64,000 nucleotides of DNA from Clitoria ternatea (taxonomy: Eukaryota > Streptophyta > Magnoliopsida > Fabales > Fabaceae): positions 147,704,667-147,768,666 of the forward strand of contig CM075673.1 of NCBI GenBank assembly GCA_037962975.1. The letters run 5' to 3'. The notes under the pieces were generated by a model, which worked only from the letters and a program-made list of their open reading frames with translations, ran no database searches and had not been told where the DNA came from. Made by a program: the position numbers and the translations under genes. Shown piece after piece: positions 1 to 12,402 of the stretch. How positions within the stretch are numbered: the stretch's first letter is position 1; the number at the start of each line of letters is the position of its first letter.

Positions 1-3000
1 ACTTCCCAGCTGGGACTGCAAAGGTACACTTCAATGGGTTCAACCTTATGTTATATTGTCGTAACCGAATAAACACTTGGCGTAAATCTTCAACGTGATC
101 ACCTCCAGCGGAAGTCTTGGCAATAATATCATCAATGTACACCTCCACTAGCTTGGTGTGCATGCCTTCAAACACCTCATTAATCATACGCTGGTAAGTA
201 GCTCCAGCATTCTTCAAACCGAAAGGCATGACGGTGTAGCAGAAGACACCGCGGTCATTGACGAAAGTTGTCTTCTCCTGGTCCTCTTCCCACATCAGAA
301 TTTGGTTGTACCCCGAATAAGCATCCATGAAACTGAGGTATTGGTAACCAAACGAATCATCAACCATAAGATCAATATTTGGGAGTGGATACGGGTCCTT
401 CGGGCAACATCGGTTAAGGTCTACATAATCAGTGCATATTCTCCACTTGTCGTTGGCCTTCTGTACCATCACACATTGGAAAGCTAAGATGAATAACGGA
501 CTTCTCTAATAAATCCGACCTTCAACAATTCCTCTGTTTGCTCACAAGCTACCTTTTGTTTTTCCAGTCCTAATCTTCTCTTCTTCTAGGTAACCCGCCT
601 TGTCTCTGGATAAACAGATAATTTATGGTAGCAAAAATCAGGGTCCATCCCAGGCATGTCTACAACAGTCCATGCAAAAAGGTCTTTAAACTCTTGAAGG
701 AGTGCCAACAGGCGCTGCTCCATGATAGACTCTAACTTATCATTAATATGTGTGACCTTCTCTGGGGAATCCCCTAAGACGACATCCCTGGAACCTCCGT
801 CCGGCATGGGCTTTGAGGGATTGAGAGGGTCAATCTTCAACTCTGCTCTAAGGTCCAGATTAATCAAACTGACTGACCGGCCACTGTTCCTCCGTCATTC
901 AACTTCCTCTTCTTGTTAAATACCTCCATCTTCACCATATTCAAGCTCAGGTTGTAACAATACCTGGCCATCTCTTGATCACCTCGGAGGGATGAGACAC
1001 AGTTGTCCTTGTCAATAAATTTAATAAGGAGGTGCGGGGTAGACACGATTGCTTCCATCCCGTTTAGAGTAGGACGACCTATGATCCCGTTGTAAGGGGA
1101 CTCCACATCAATCACCAGGATCCTGGACTTTACTGTTCTTGCTCCAGGTTCGCCCTCAAAAGAAATGAGGGTATCAAGATACCTCTTGGTGGGTTGCTTC
1201 GCTCTATTGAACACTGTGAGCTCTTGTGTATATGGCTGTAAATCTGCATCATTGAAGCCCATTCTTTTAAAGCAATTATAAAAAATAACATCACAAGAAC
1301 TTCCTTGATCGACGAGGATCCTCTTGACATCTTTGTTGTCTATGACAGCGATGATAACCACTGTATCATCGCCTCCTGGAATCGTTAGGCCAAAATCATC
1401 ATCTGTGAATGACACCGCCGGTGTTGCGATGCCATCCCTGAAAGGGCGGTTGTCCCTGGGCTTCCCCTGTACTAATAGGATCATTCGGTGGTGGTTCTTA
1501 CGAGCTGTGATTGACGCTCCTTCTCCAGCAAATCCTCCAGCAATCATATCAATCACCTCGCGCTGGCCTTGCCTTTGTTGCTAAGGCATACCGTCCTGCT
1601 GAGCTCCTTCACTGATTACCACTCCCTTCTGTTTCTCAGCTGCTGTGAATCTCCTAATCGGATTGCGACTATTATCACCTTCATCATCATGATCCCTTCC
1701 TCTTTTTTCCATCCTGTCTGGCTTATCTAAGGATTTCTCCTTAAATAAGTATAGTTTCAGCTTTCCCTCTCTAATAAGGGTCTCCACTGCGTTCTTCAAT
1801 GCCTTGCACTCATCTGTGGTATAGCCAACCTGTTCGTGAAAAGCACAATATTTTCAGGAGTTCCCAGGTCTTTTCATTGGAGGAGGCTTCCTTATCCCAT
1901 AAACATTGAGTGTGGGCCAACCAACCTCCCTCAGGATTTGAGAATACCTGGAGTTCAACGGGGTGTAGTTACTGAAAGAAACAACGCGCCTATCTCGTTG
2001 TTGAGGTCGAGTGCTTATGAAATCTTCCCTTTGGGCATGCTTTTCTAGCCTTACCCTTTTCTTATCTCTCCTTGGTTGCTGTGAGGGTGCTGATGGCTTC
2101 ATTCTAGTTGTAGTAGCTTCCAGGTGCATCTCTATGCCCACATATTTTGAAGCTTTTCTCTGAAACTCCTCAAACATCATCGGAGGACTTTTTTCCAAAG
2201 ACAAAGCAAAGGCGAATCCAGGACTTTTTGAATAGCCTCCGTGAGGTTAGGCACCAAAGCAGCCTCCTTACAAAATCTCCTCAAAAACTCCTTAAGAGTT
2301 TCATTTTTTCTCTGTCTTATCTGGGCCAATGTATGAGAAGTCCTTGGAACATCTCTAGAGATAACAAAATGGCTCTCAAATGCAGCTGCCATTTTTTCCC
2401 AGGAATCTATCGATCCTTAGGGTAAACTCTTGAACCAACTAAGAGCTTCCTCCATTAATGTTCTTGGGAACATTCTACACATCACATCCTTATCAGCTCC
2501 CAAATACATGGTCTCATACACATAAGCATCAAGATGCTTAGTGGGATCAGTCTCCCTATTATACTTTCCGATCGAAAGTGGCTGGGTTGTTTGCAGGTGC
2601 TTGGGGATAAGGACACTCACGAGTCTCCTTGAGAAAGGAACATTGAGTCTGTATGCCCCAAAAGTTACCACTACCTGCTCTTTCCTCATTGCACTGACTC
2701 TGTCTTCAGAATCTTGGGTTTGTTCGCTCTCCTCATAAGTAGGAATCTTAGAATACTGGAGAGTTGTGGACTTTTCTCTTGCAGATACATGGTGAGTATC
2801 TTCCGCCTGAGACGTCACTCTGTCCCTAGTTCCTCTTTTCTCCCTTCTCAACTCCATGAACTCCTCCTTGAGTTGCCTTATAACTTCATCTTGAGGGTCA
2901 GGGGTTGCAACGGGTACCATCCTCCTTGTGTTGGTTATAGGAGACTCGAAAACAAGTCTCCTACCAGCTTGCTGATGGGTCACATGCTCCACATGACCAT

Positions 3001-3028
3001 CCACAAAATCATGTCCATCGCCTTCCAT
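1..3028 (-). pseudogene. gag-protease-RT polyprotein, decayed (element 1)
   Basis: Reading right to left from an ATG at 3028, the gag capsid region has the motif SIGKYNRETDPTKHLDAY and ends in ALSWFKSLP. It continues in two further frames through the zinc-knuckle-like part (near 1800-1850), the aspartic protease with VDQGSSCDVIF (about 1300) and the start of RT with CCPKDPYPLPNID (about 410) and YIDDII (about 130). Breaks seen: frameshifts near 2400, 2200 and 867 and in the RT start near 480, and in-frame stops at 1854 (TGA), 1581 (TAG) and 586 (TAG). The stop at 586 sits exactly between protease and RT, where element C also has a stop. The gene is not functional as read. Confidence 0.85.
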
Positions 3029-3073
3029 GGTGAACTACTAAACTTCTACGAAAAGTGGGAATAACTCTATCGT

Positions 3074-3091
3074 GTCCCACTGGGCGTGCCA
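3074..3091 (-). other. Primer binding site of element 1
   Basis: On the minus strand, one base after the LTR end, the sequence is TGGCACGCCCAGTGGGAC. It starts with TGG, as a tRNA-CCA complement should. The identical 18 bases stand next to the 5' LTR of element C. I do not assign the tRNA species. Confidence 0.75.
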
Positions 3092-3092
3092 A

Positions 3093-3888
3093 TGAACTAG
3101 TCCAAACTGGGGTCTACGATCCGGTGTGGGAACCAACCGCAAAAGCGTATGTTTTATAGTATTTATACATCGGTACAGTGGGTATCTGGTATTATAATAT
3201 GACCTCACAGTGGGAGAAGCCGGTCTTGTTGTCCTGGAGATCCTTCACACCAGTGTTTCGGGTTGTTAGGGGGCGAAAGGTGGTGCCACCTGTGAAGATT
3301 CTCCGACGCTCAAGTTAGAAGAAAGTATAGGAACTCAGTGAACACTTAAGCAATGCAATAGTAAAATGAGAGTAAGAACAACGTAACCTTGCATGTGTTG
3401 GTGAATATGCTATTTATAGCTAAACGTGGAAAATGAATCATTGGGTGCAAGTGGGCCCATGGTTCTGATGTCGTGTGTAAAGCATCAATTAGAGTGGTTT
3501 AGTATTCAGAGTGTGACAGTGGGTAGGTCAATGATCAGTGTACGATTCTGACACAGGGATAGGGATAATCCCCCTTTTTTGTATATCACGCCTGTAATCG
3601 TACTTACTTCTTTTAGTGAATGATATAGACACATTCCGCTGTGTAGGGTATCTACGTTGATAAGTAGTGACTTTACTTATCTTATCATGACATTGAGGAA
3701 AACGGTTATATACGACGGAAGAATGAGAACGGGTGAAGGATTCGATGTTTCAGATGAGACTCCGGATGACCAGTGTAGGATAGGCTCCTATGTCTTTGTA
3801 GTACGGATGTTGACCTGTGATACCGGTTGACCTTCTAGGACAGCCACAATGACGTCCTATCTTAAGGGCCGGTATGCAGACCAGATCA
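3093..3888 (-). repeat. 5' LTR of element 1
   Basis: The boundary next to the primer site is tgaacta at 3093. The outer boundary ends in ccagatca at 3888, which matches the end of the element C LTR (accggatca). The length is 796 bp with TG...CA ends. A minus-strand TATA box lies at 3411-3420. The outer edge is inferred from similarity to C because the partner LTR is not in the window. Confidence 0.75.
3411..3420 (-). promoter_or_regulatory. LTR TATA box (element 1)
   Basis: On the minus strand this reads GCTATAAATA, inside the LTR and upstream of gag, in the place expected for the U3 promoter that drives genomic RNA. Confidence 0.5.
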
Positions 3889-6050
3889 CTTCTCCAAGGT
3901 TGTTATCTGTTTGATTATAGATTGTTAAACATTCATTGTAATGGGCTCGACTAAGTTATGTTATTAATAACACAAATTTGTGCATAAAGGAATGATGAAG
4001 TATATGGTAAAAATGGACTCGACTAGGTTATTAATAGCTTGTTTGGTTAATTGTTCTAGTAGCTCAGCCTCTATTCCAATAACTGAAATATTGTTGACAA
4101 ATATGGTTTTGTATAATTTTGTATTTGGATAAAAATCAATTCGTTAATTATACCATTTAGATTTCCAAAACTAGGGTTGAAGAAAATGGAATACTGCCTT
4201 TCTTTGAGTGGACATGTTTAAATTTCTAAATTACATCATTAGCATTCTTAGAAGTATGTGTGTATGTTGATGTTAATTCCAATTTTTTATTTTATATGTG
4301 CATTACCCACCCTTCCATTAACGTGTAGTTCATTCAAAAAAGTTTTGATGAGTAAATGTTTTCGTAAATTAGCAACATTTACATGTAATTGGCGTAATTC
4401 AATCTTAGGCTGATATGCTAAAATTATAGGTCCTCTTTATATGTGATATTCTTTTCCGATCATTGAAGTTGCTAGATTAAAAAAGTGTATGGCAAAAGAA
4501 ACAAGTGGAGAGTGTCAAGTGCACAAAGAAAATGGGAAACTTGCACTTGGCACTCTCCCTCATTTTCTTTGTACACTTGTTAGAAAATAAAATGACCCTT
4601 GGAAATACGAAATATTAAATTTTAAAATATGAAATACTTTGGAAATATTAAATTATAAACTAAATTACATGTTAAAAAATATAAATTCATTAATAGTTTA
4701 ATTCAAACACTACCTATTTGTGTAATTTTACACTAAAACTCTATTTTTTTGGGCAAGTTTTTCAACCAAGTTACATGCAACAAGAGTCAAACTTGATACT
4801 TATAAACACAACAAAGCACATCAACCACTAGGACAATTGCTCAATTGTTATAAATAAAGAATCTTATTAAATATTATTTCTTCTACTGTTTTACCAGTAT
4901 TTAATAGTTTTACATAAAATTAAATGTAGTTATATATATATATTATAATAACTAAAAATATGCTAATAAAATAAAATATTGGTTTTAATATATTAAATTA
5001 TATTTATTTTAATATAGATAATTACATATCTTATAACGTTAATATATATAAGTTTCACTTTATATATAACATTAATATATATATATACACACACACATTA
5101 AATATATAAAAACTAATAAAATAAAAATATTAGTTTAATTTAATTAAAAAAAGGATTAGGTGTGAAAAGTATGAAAAAACAATTTATACAGTTAAATATA
5201 TCAATCTAAAATATATAGGGTATACATAGCTAGTGGAAGAATAGTTTTCTGATAACATAAAGAGAAATATGATGATAAAGACACCATTTAGTCGTAGGAG
5301 GATGTGTGATTGTAAATAGAAACCCCCAAAAGACAATTTTGAAATACTATAAATATTTGTGTTTGTTATGTACATCATGCACATATGTTTTTCCACCTTC
5401 TTCCCTGCCTTCGCTACCTTCTTCTTTATCTTCTTGCTCTTTGGAGCCACAACAGTTACAACTCTTTTTCGTTTCCCGATTGATTCCTTTTTCTCTGTGT
5501 CTTTCATAACCTTTCTCTCTTTCTTCACTATTTAATGGTGACTATTCTTAACATTTGTATATAGTGATTTAATCGATTTTATTGCCACAAAGTAGTTTAT
5601 AATATTTTTTTGCTTTGAATGAGTGAACCGTAGTTTCCCATTTGAGATTCGACATAAATGATAATTAAATTTATTAATTTCATCATTTATGTTGAATCTT
5701 GAATTGTCCCTTTAGACAATTTGGTATGAACAAGTTTTTTATACGACATTGTTATGTACAAGTTAAGATTTATGTTAAAATTTGATCAAGTTTCGGCTAC
5801 TTGCATTTTGTATTGTTCTCTGGGTGCATATTTGATTGTGGTTGAATTTGATGTCACCATTTTCATTTCGTGTACTTAGAGACCAATGTGGAATACTGCC
5901 GAAATTTGATCAAATTTTAAAATAGTCCCTACTTCTACGTAGTGATGAATTGTAAAAAAATATTCATTCTGAATAGTAGGACCACCACCTTTGTTTAAAA
6001 AAAAGAGATTCATAGTAGCGTTATATTTGTGTATTGTAAATAGTTAGTAT
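3889..6050. other. AT-rich intergenic DNA without a recognisable gene
   Basis: I see no supported gene here. It is AT-rich, with TA runs around 4930-5110. A lysine-rich minus-strand ORF at 5184-5528 is low-complexity and unsupported. An imperfect hairpin lies at 4499-4581. Confidence 0.6.
4499..4581. repeat. Imperfect compound inverted repeat
   Basis: The arm gagagtgtcaagtgca pairs with tgcacttggcactctc, and the overlapping arm agtgcacaaagaaaatg pairs with cattttctttgtacact. Outer arms acaagtg and cacttgt close the structure. About 80 bp can therefore fold in two competing ways. It could be the remains of a small MITE or part of the neighbouring CACTA element; no target duplication was identified. 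Confidence 0.6.
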
Positions 6051-6873
6051 ATGGATCGAAGTTGGATAAATACATCGTACATAAGTAAAGAGTATGAGAG
6101 TGAAGTTGAATCATTAATAGAATTCGTATTATGAAATGTTGAGGGGGTGAATGGAAGATATTTTTGTCCTTGTGTTAAATGCTTGAATATGCGAAGAATA
6201 GAATTGGAAGTGGTGCGAGAACATCTGTTGTGTGATGGTTTTCTTATGAGTTATACGCGTTAGATATGACACGATGAAAATGTTGTCGTGCCAAGTAGCA
6301 CTTTTCAAACAAAAAGTTAAAGGTCTACGCATGACGTTGATGTGGACATGGATGATCAACTAAGGATATGATTTATGATGTGGGCTAGAAAGTTTTAAGA
6401 GAGCTCACATATATGTGACTTTATGTGAGGATTATGAGAATCCCTTGTATCTGAACTTTGACAATTTCACGAGGTTATCATTAGTTTTGTGATTGTTTAA
6501 TTTAAAGGCGATAAATGGGTGGACTGATAAAATCTTCATTGGGTTGCTTAAATTGTTGAAAGAAATACTCATAGTTGGTAACACCTTGCCAAATCATAAC
6601 TATGAGGCTAAAAAGGTTTTGTGTCCTAGGGGTCTAGAGTATAAGAAGATACATGCATGCCTAAATGATTGTGTATTATACTGCCGTGAGTATGAAATGT
6701 TGCATTATTGTCGTAGGTGTGGGGTGTCACAGTACAAGAAAGAAGAGATGGATTCTGATGATGTCTACATTAAAGGGTCTTCTGCGAAAGTGTCATGATA
6801 TTTGTCCATAGTTTAAGACTAAAGCGTCTGTTTGCCAATGCAAATGATGCAAAGCTTATGAGGTGACATGCAA
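6051..6873 (+). pseudogene. CACTA (En/Spm) transposase remnant, TNP2-like
   Basis: The ATG at 6051 opens a reading frame starting MDRSWI, with CPCVKCLNM further on (about 6165-6195). This resembles the N-terminal transposase-associated domain of plant CACTA elements, in which a CPCVKC-type motif precedes a conserved HL...GF stretch. Stops interrupt it (TGA near 6132, TAG near 6258). An open segment at 6493-6798 then carries FNLKAINGWTDKIF, CPRGLEYKKIHACLNDC and CRRCGVSQYK, the typical TNP2-family (Transposase_21) N-terminal signature with paired cysteines. Beyond 6798 the family's RLKRLFANANDAKLM continues in another frame to about 6873, and the catalytic part is missing. It is a broken fragment; no terminal repeats were found. 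Confidence 0.8.
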
Positions 6874-7580
6874 AGCTTTGATATAATATTATTTTTAATA
6901 TTTTTTATATAATCTATTAAATCATTTTTGATTTTATTAGGAATTAAAATTATGTTATAAAATTTAGAACAACTTAGACACTTTATTCAATAAAGTAAGT
7001 CAATTCCCCTTGATATAATTATTAAATTAATTCAATTAAAAAATAAAAAACTCCATTTTAAAAAGAAATGTCTTTTGCATTTTAGCTTTTGAATATAACT
7101 AGTAGGGAACCCATGTGATGCATAGGACGAGAATATGAGGGAAATGATAGAGAATGGAATAAATGATTATAATGCATTGTAACAGAAAAGACACTACAAT
7201 ATGTAAAAAAATTTTAACAAAAAACATCTCATTAAACCATATTCTCACATATTTGATTAAAAAAATCCCACATGAAGGAAAATTCAACAAACAATAACAA
7301 CAATACTCAAGTTGCCAATTTGTCACACTATAGGCTATAATAGTGAATACTAAATTCAATTAGTTCAAATAAAGAGATTAATATAATGCAACAACACTAT
7401 CTTTCTTTAAAAAAGTTAAAATTTAAATCGATACAAATTACAAAATAATATTGTGTAACATTTTGGTTATTCAAAATAACAAAAGTCACTTTATATTGTC
7501 ATGAAACAAAAACTATGTATGACACATTGGACACTCGAGAATGTTGTGGTGTTAGAGACATATGTAACACAGGGAAGTTA
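6874..7580. other. AT-rich DNA, nothing recognised
   Basis: No gene, RNA or repeat boundary could be supported here. It ends at the target duplication TGGTG (7581-7585) of the large nest. Confidence 0.5.
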
Positions 7581-7585
7581 TGGTG

Positions 7586-9719
7586 TGTGACAACCCGCCT
7601 AATTATTAGATCCTAAACATTCAATTAAAGTCGATTAAACATAAAATGCTACACCGATTAATATAAATACAGAGGAAATTTTTTCAAAATTATCTACATC
7701 CATCCTAGGATGTCCCTATATGACTCTACGGATTCCTAATAATGTATCCCAGGCTCTGGGGCTCCAAATTGCCCAAAGAAATTTTTTTAGCACGCCGGCT
7801 CCCTTCGCGCTGCTCGGTGAATTGAGTCAAATCGGAGTTACACAACTCCAATAGGGATGAATCCGGTTTGCACACATCCGCAACTCAAATACCTACAATT
7901 GTTATGCAGAAGTCGAGGGCTAATTATGCCCCAAAGACTGCTAATTCCTGAATGCATAAAATCAGCCTGCTAAAATTTTCATCTTGAACACCGTTTAGTA
8001 TTTTGAGCATAACTCGGGATACCAATCTCCAATGGCCGCAAATTGGGTATCAAAACGACGACGACAAAATTCTCTACAACTTTTATGAAGAGAGAAATGG
8101 CCAAATCAGCTCACATGAGTGAAATTTTGGGCACTTAAGAGAGATTTTCGTTCAACCTCTCGCTTGAGCAAAAATTCAACAACATCAGATCTTGGTCAGC
8201 TCGCTTGAGCGAGAATGCTCTAGTTGAGCAAAAATTTGGCAGAAACCACCTCTTGGGCCCTTGCTTGAGCGACAATCACCTCGCTTGAGCAAAATTTCAA
8301 CAGCAAACACCCCTAAACTCATGTAAAGGCTCGCTCAAGCGAGATTTGGCTCGCTTGAGCGAGATTGACGGCTACTAACCCATAAATTGACTTCCAACCT
8401 ACCTAATTTGCCCGTTTCAACTTCGATTACAATAAAACTTCATGGACACTATGTTTTCCCCATTCCAGAGCTGTTGGCGCAGTCCGTTTGCCAAAATTCC
8501 AACATATGAGTGAGTTATTCATGAAATTGCATTTAAATCAAAATAAGGCAAACGCATGCAACAAACCAATTAGATAACCTTTAAACTAGACAAGGTCTAT
8601 ATGCACAACTCACAAATGATGCGGGGAACCTATCAGTCCCTTCCGGGGGTTCAAACACCCATCGGATCTTAAAACCACCTATTTAATTCCTATATGACTA
8701 TGTTTTCCACTTTCCACCATTATGCAAACCACAATCTAAAACACCATCATGTTAACCATTCAATTCATAATCACACTCATCAAACATATCATACACATAT
8801 CACAGTACTTGCTAATGTTATGCAATCACTCAATGGCTCTGTGCCATGTATCTACACATCCTACTCATACTAAAATTCCATATTACAAAACATAACTTGG
8901 ACATCATAATCACACTAATAATCTACCTCATCAACATGCCAATCACACATATAGCTAAATGATCAATTACCCAAGTGGCTCCATACCACTTGGTACCCCT
9001 ATATCTTTGAATACTACTTGAAATTACATCACAACCTTAACTCATTAATACAACCTCCACATTTCTATAAATTAACAAACATATGTATATATATAACCAT
9101 TGTTCTGGGTTCCTCTTTGCCCTGGCCTCATTTAGCGTTTACCTTCGTGGTATGCATCCACAACCTGTCAGCAGTCACTAAAACCACAACAGAAAAAGGA
9201 GTGAGTGACTGGAATTAAAAATCAACATAGAAACAAATACATATACTAGGAAAAGTGTAATCTAGCTACCTTCCTAGTTAAGGTACTCCCCATTATTACT
9301 TTACACTCATGTTATGCTTTTACTGGCTACTTTAATTTTCTTTTTCCTCTATACTAATAACAACTCAAGCATATTAAGTTCACCACTAATCTGGAGCCTC
9401 AATATTATCATTCAATTGTTCATTACAGTCTTATCATTTCTTATTTTCACCAACCATACTAACTCAATTATAATCTCATATTTTGTAATTATACTAAAGG
9501 ATTATATCAGAACCATCATCAAACGTCAGTACCAATCATTCCCCTCATCAGAACCATATATCATATATATACATATAACATAACTCATTGGGCATGGAAT
9601 CATTCATGATATAGCCTTCAATAACACAATTCATCACACATACACTACACCACTATAAACATCAATACACGTCAAGACATGTAAAACATAACTGACTCTT
9701 ATGTAAATAGTATGACACC
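7586..9719 (-). repeat. L1 solo LTR, left piece
   Basis: This is the 3' part of the minus-strand LTR. It contains the CGCTTGAGCG palindrome array (8160-8362). It ends at the target duplication ACACC (9715-9719) made by element A. No coding potential was recognised; the ORFs at 9018-9583 are chance frames in AT-rich DNA. Confidence 0.75.
8160..8362. repeat. Phased palindrome array, CGCTTGAGCG type
   Basis: Copies of CGCTTGAGCG or its inverted form, some decayed on one side, start at about 8161, 8202, 8221, 8262, 8282, 8332 and 8352. Steps are about 41, 20, 41, 20, 50 and 20 bp, all close to multiples of a DNA helical turn. The sites form pairs about 20 bp apart. Confidence 0.75.
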
Positions 9720-10273
9720 TGTAACATCCCTGATGTTTTAATGAGAATTATAAGAAATGAGAAATGTTAGTAAATATTTTAGAAGTTTTATTTAATATTT
9801 GTTCTGTCTGAGCCAGAGACGGGAAAGCCGGTGTCGAGATCGGTCTCAGAAGAGCGGGCAGGCGGAGTTGAAGATCGGGAGTGTAAGAGAAGAGCGGACA
9901 GGGCCAGGTGGTTTGGTCCAAACCGATGTGAGGAGAGCGCCTCACTCGGGGTCATAGCCCGGATTAACCTCATAATGACTGAAACAACGGGTGTAGGTAA
10001 CCAAGAGGTGAGCACGGATGAGATATCCGACCTCTCAGGATGTAGCTCAGATTTCTGAGGTATGAACACTAAGCTAGGACGCCGGGGGGCCGATATTCAT
10101 ATTGGGCCTATACTCTTGCGAAGTATTAGAGAATTGTGAATAATTAAACGTTGAGGGAATAAATAAGTGAAATTGATATGATAACTATGAAATAGTTTAA
10201 TATGGTGAAATTGATTAAAATTTAGGGAGAATACAAATAAAATAAAGGAAAAGACGATCTTGCCCATGAGCTT

Positions 10274-10288
10274 TATATATATATATAA
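10274..10288 (+). promoter_or_regulatory. LTR TATA box (element A)
   Basis: A run of alternating TA ending TATAAG lies about 550 bp into the LTR and is followed by CT-rich sequence, as at plant pol II starts. The 3' LTR has tatatctata here. Confidence 0.55.
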
Positions 10289-11869
10289 GAAGATTCTCTT
10301 CCTTCCCTCTTCATTATTTGCGAGTTACCTCTGCTGCTGGTCTGTCCCTTCTCTTTCATTTTCTCCTCTCTTAACGCTGAGTTGCATGTGCTAGAGAGGG
10401 ACTCTATTTGTGTCTAAACTTCAATTGAATCCCATTCCTGTGATCGAGGCTTCAAGGTGAGTCTACTGATCCGTTCCAATTGTGATTCCCTTATCCCTTT
10501 TATTCTTTGGCGGTTAAGGGCCATGCATGGCTATATTCGAGGCTGTTCTCCACTCCTCCGGTGAGTGTGAGCCCAAATGCAGTCCATGAACTAAGGGCGT
10601 TGAAGTGACGAGCTGTACTTTATGATCCGTAGGTAGTAGGTTAAGCAACGGAAGACTGAGTGACGGAGTTGAGACTGCGAAACCAGTGCTCAGAGGAAGG
10701 AATCGACACAGAGAGCAGATTATCGAAGCGTGGAACCAAAGTAAGGGAGGTGTTCGGGTTATAATTAATTAGAATAGGACTCACTTCTATTCAAGTCATT
10801 GAGGTAGTGTAAACAGGTTAAGAAAAGTGTTACGGAATGTAGTTGTGTGTTTATGCTTGTGCATGCGTGACTGTGTACATTAATTAGTTGAGGATCAGGT
10901 ATGTGGTTGAGCTTATCATGTTATGATCTTGTGATATCTAATGTTGAAATGATCAGTAATATGTGACGCCGGGTTAGCAAGCAGGCTACCCGAGTGAAGA
11001 GGAATTGATATTATTATGTGAAAGGTAAATTGTTGAATGACTATGTGGTGTGGGATGGCCGACGGTATATGATAGCCCCTCATTTTTGGCTCCCGTGGTT
11101 TTCGTGCCCAGTTGAGCTACCCAGTGGTCAAGTAGGACCCAGTGGTCGAGGTGGAGAGTCAAGCAGGACTCGGTGAACCAAGCAGGGTTCACGGGGTGTC
11201 AAGTAGGACCCCCAGCTGAAGGCCAATCCTTTAGTATCCGGATACTAGGAGTCAGATTGTATGAGAGTCAGTGGTGATTGTGATGAATGTGATGGAATTG
11301 CTTGGTTGGGTTAATATAGTTTTCGTATGTAATACACTGTGTTTCTATGTGTAATTTGATAGATTTCCGAGTGAAAAATTGATATCTTGTTATGTATGGG
11401 CTAACCCCTTTGACGGTTGCAAATGATGTACTTGTTGAGTAAACTGTGCTTACTTTCGAATGATGCTTGATGTATATATATAATTATGTATGTATATTTG
11501 TTAAGTTCCATTCTATATTAATTACAATGCCAAACACTCACCCTTGCCCTTTTTTTTTAGTAACCAGTGACAGGGAGGGGGAAGGAGCCATGGAGTCGCG
11601 CCAAGGGGGAGATCGGTGCCAGGGTCCGAGTGACTTTGAGTGACTCTCTATAAAGTTATATATGTATAAGAACTTCCGAGCATTATTATTAGTTGTGTTT
11701 AACCAAGACCGGACCGGATGCAAATATATATTTTAAAATACATCACTGACATTTACATATGCTCTCATGGTAGCTATGACAACCCTTTGGTTAACAGAAT
11801 CATTTTTAGGGTGAGATTTTTCTGGAGTCCGTTTGCATGTTTTGCCCAATCCGATGTGCGAAAGACATT

Positions 11870-11945
11870 CGCTCAAGCGAATAGAAACCTCGTTCAAGTG
11901 AGAGTCCGGAATCTCGCTCAGACGAGTAGGGACCCCGCTCAAGCG
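11870..11945. repeat. Palindrome cluster CGCTCAAGCG in element A LTR
   Basis: Sites at about 11870, 11891, 11915 and 11936 (some imperfect) are spaced 21, 24 and 21 bp. It is the same motif as in L1, at the matching end of the LTR, and is repeated in the 3' LTR near 19008-19083. Confidence 0.7.
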
Positions 11946-12173
11946 GGAGGTCCTGATCCCCTCTTTCCCCATCCGTTGTGCTTAGGTTAACTTGTTCTTC
12001 TTTCTAGATCTCATTTATTTAATTTGACTGAGACTGCTGTCACTTGAATAAGTCAGTAAAACTAAATGCTATTTTACTAAACCTCGATTAATTTTCAAGA
12101 AAAGGAAAAATTTATCATAAGATGTAATCAATTGAATAAAAATAAATGCAAAAATATCCTAGGATGTTACACT

Positions 12174-12185
12174 TGGTATCAGAGC
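12174..12185 (+). other. Primer binding site, initiator tRNA-Met (element A)
   Basis: TGGTATCAGAGC stands two bases after the 5' LTR. It is the complement of the plant initiator tRNA-Met 3' end used by many plant LTR elements. Confidence 0.9.
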
Positions 12186-12402
12186 GGTTCTTTCTAGAGC
12201 CGGTGTATGGGTCGGTCTAGTGATTGTGTTAGTCTTATGAAGGTTGATTGTATTTTGTTGTACCATGATTGTGTGTGTGGTCTGGCATCGTTCCCTTGGC
12301 ACTCCACTGGCGTAGTATTCTATGTATATAAGGTAAATTTCCGATCCCCTGGCTGACCTTGGTTATTAATGGTGATGTGTTTGCTCATTGTAGAATTACT
12401 AA

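Larger units (their letters stand above)
1..3888 (-). mobile_element. Partial Tat-type Ty3/gypsy retrotransposon (element 1)
   Basis: This is a minus-strand LTR retrotransposon truncated by the left window edge. In the element's own direction it shows a 5' LTR (3093-3888), a primer binding site (3074-3091), gag (from 3028), protease and the start of reverse transcriptase (running off position 1). Protein order and sequence match element C at 54458-59905, which identifies the same gypsy lineage (Tat-like). Several frameshifts and stops make it an old, inactive copy. The target duplication cannot be checked because the 3' LTR lies outside the window. Confidence 0.9.
9720..12171 (+). repeat. 5' LTR of element A
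   Basis: It starts TGTAACATCCC and ends GATGTTACA, and pairs with 16853-19308. It holds a TATA box at 10274-10288, a CT-rich leader, a gtcaagtaggaccc repeat region near 11120-11215 and a CGCTCAAGCG palindrome cluster at 11870-11945. Confidence 0.95.

Noticed and set aside
5184..5528. Lysine-rich ORF on the minus strand
   Set aside because: Low-complexity basic start followed by unrelated hydrophobic sequence in AT-rich DNA; no domain or promoter support.
7586..9719. L1 left piece as a host gene region
   Set aside because: The ORFs are short and unconserved in appearance, and the piece is bounded by LTR ends and target duplications.
9831..10058. Short ORFs in the element A LTR (also 16964-17272 and 11718-11990)
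   Set aside because: The frames lie in U3/R of an LTR, recur only because the LTR is duplicated, and show no protein-like features.
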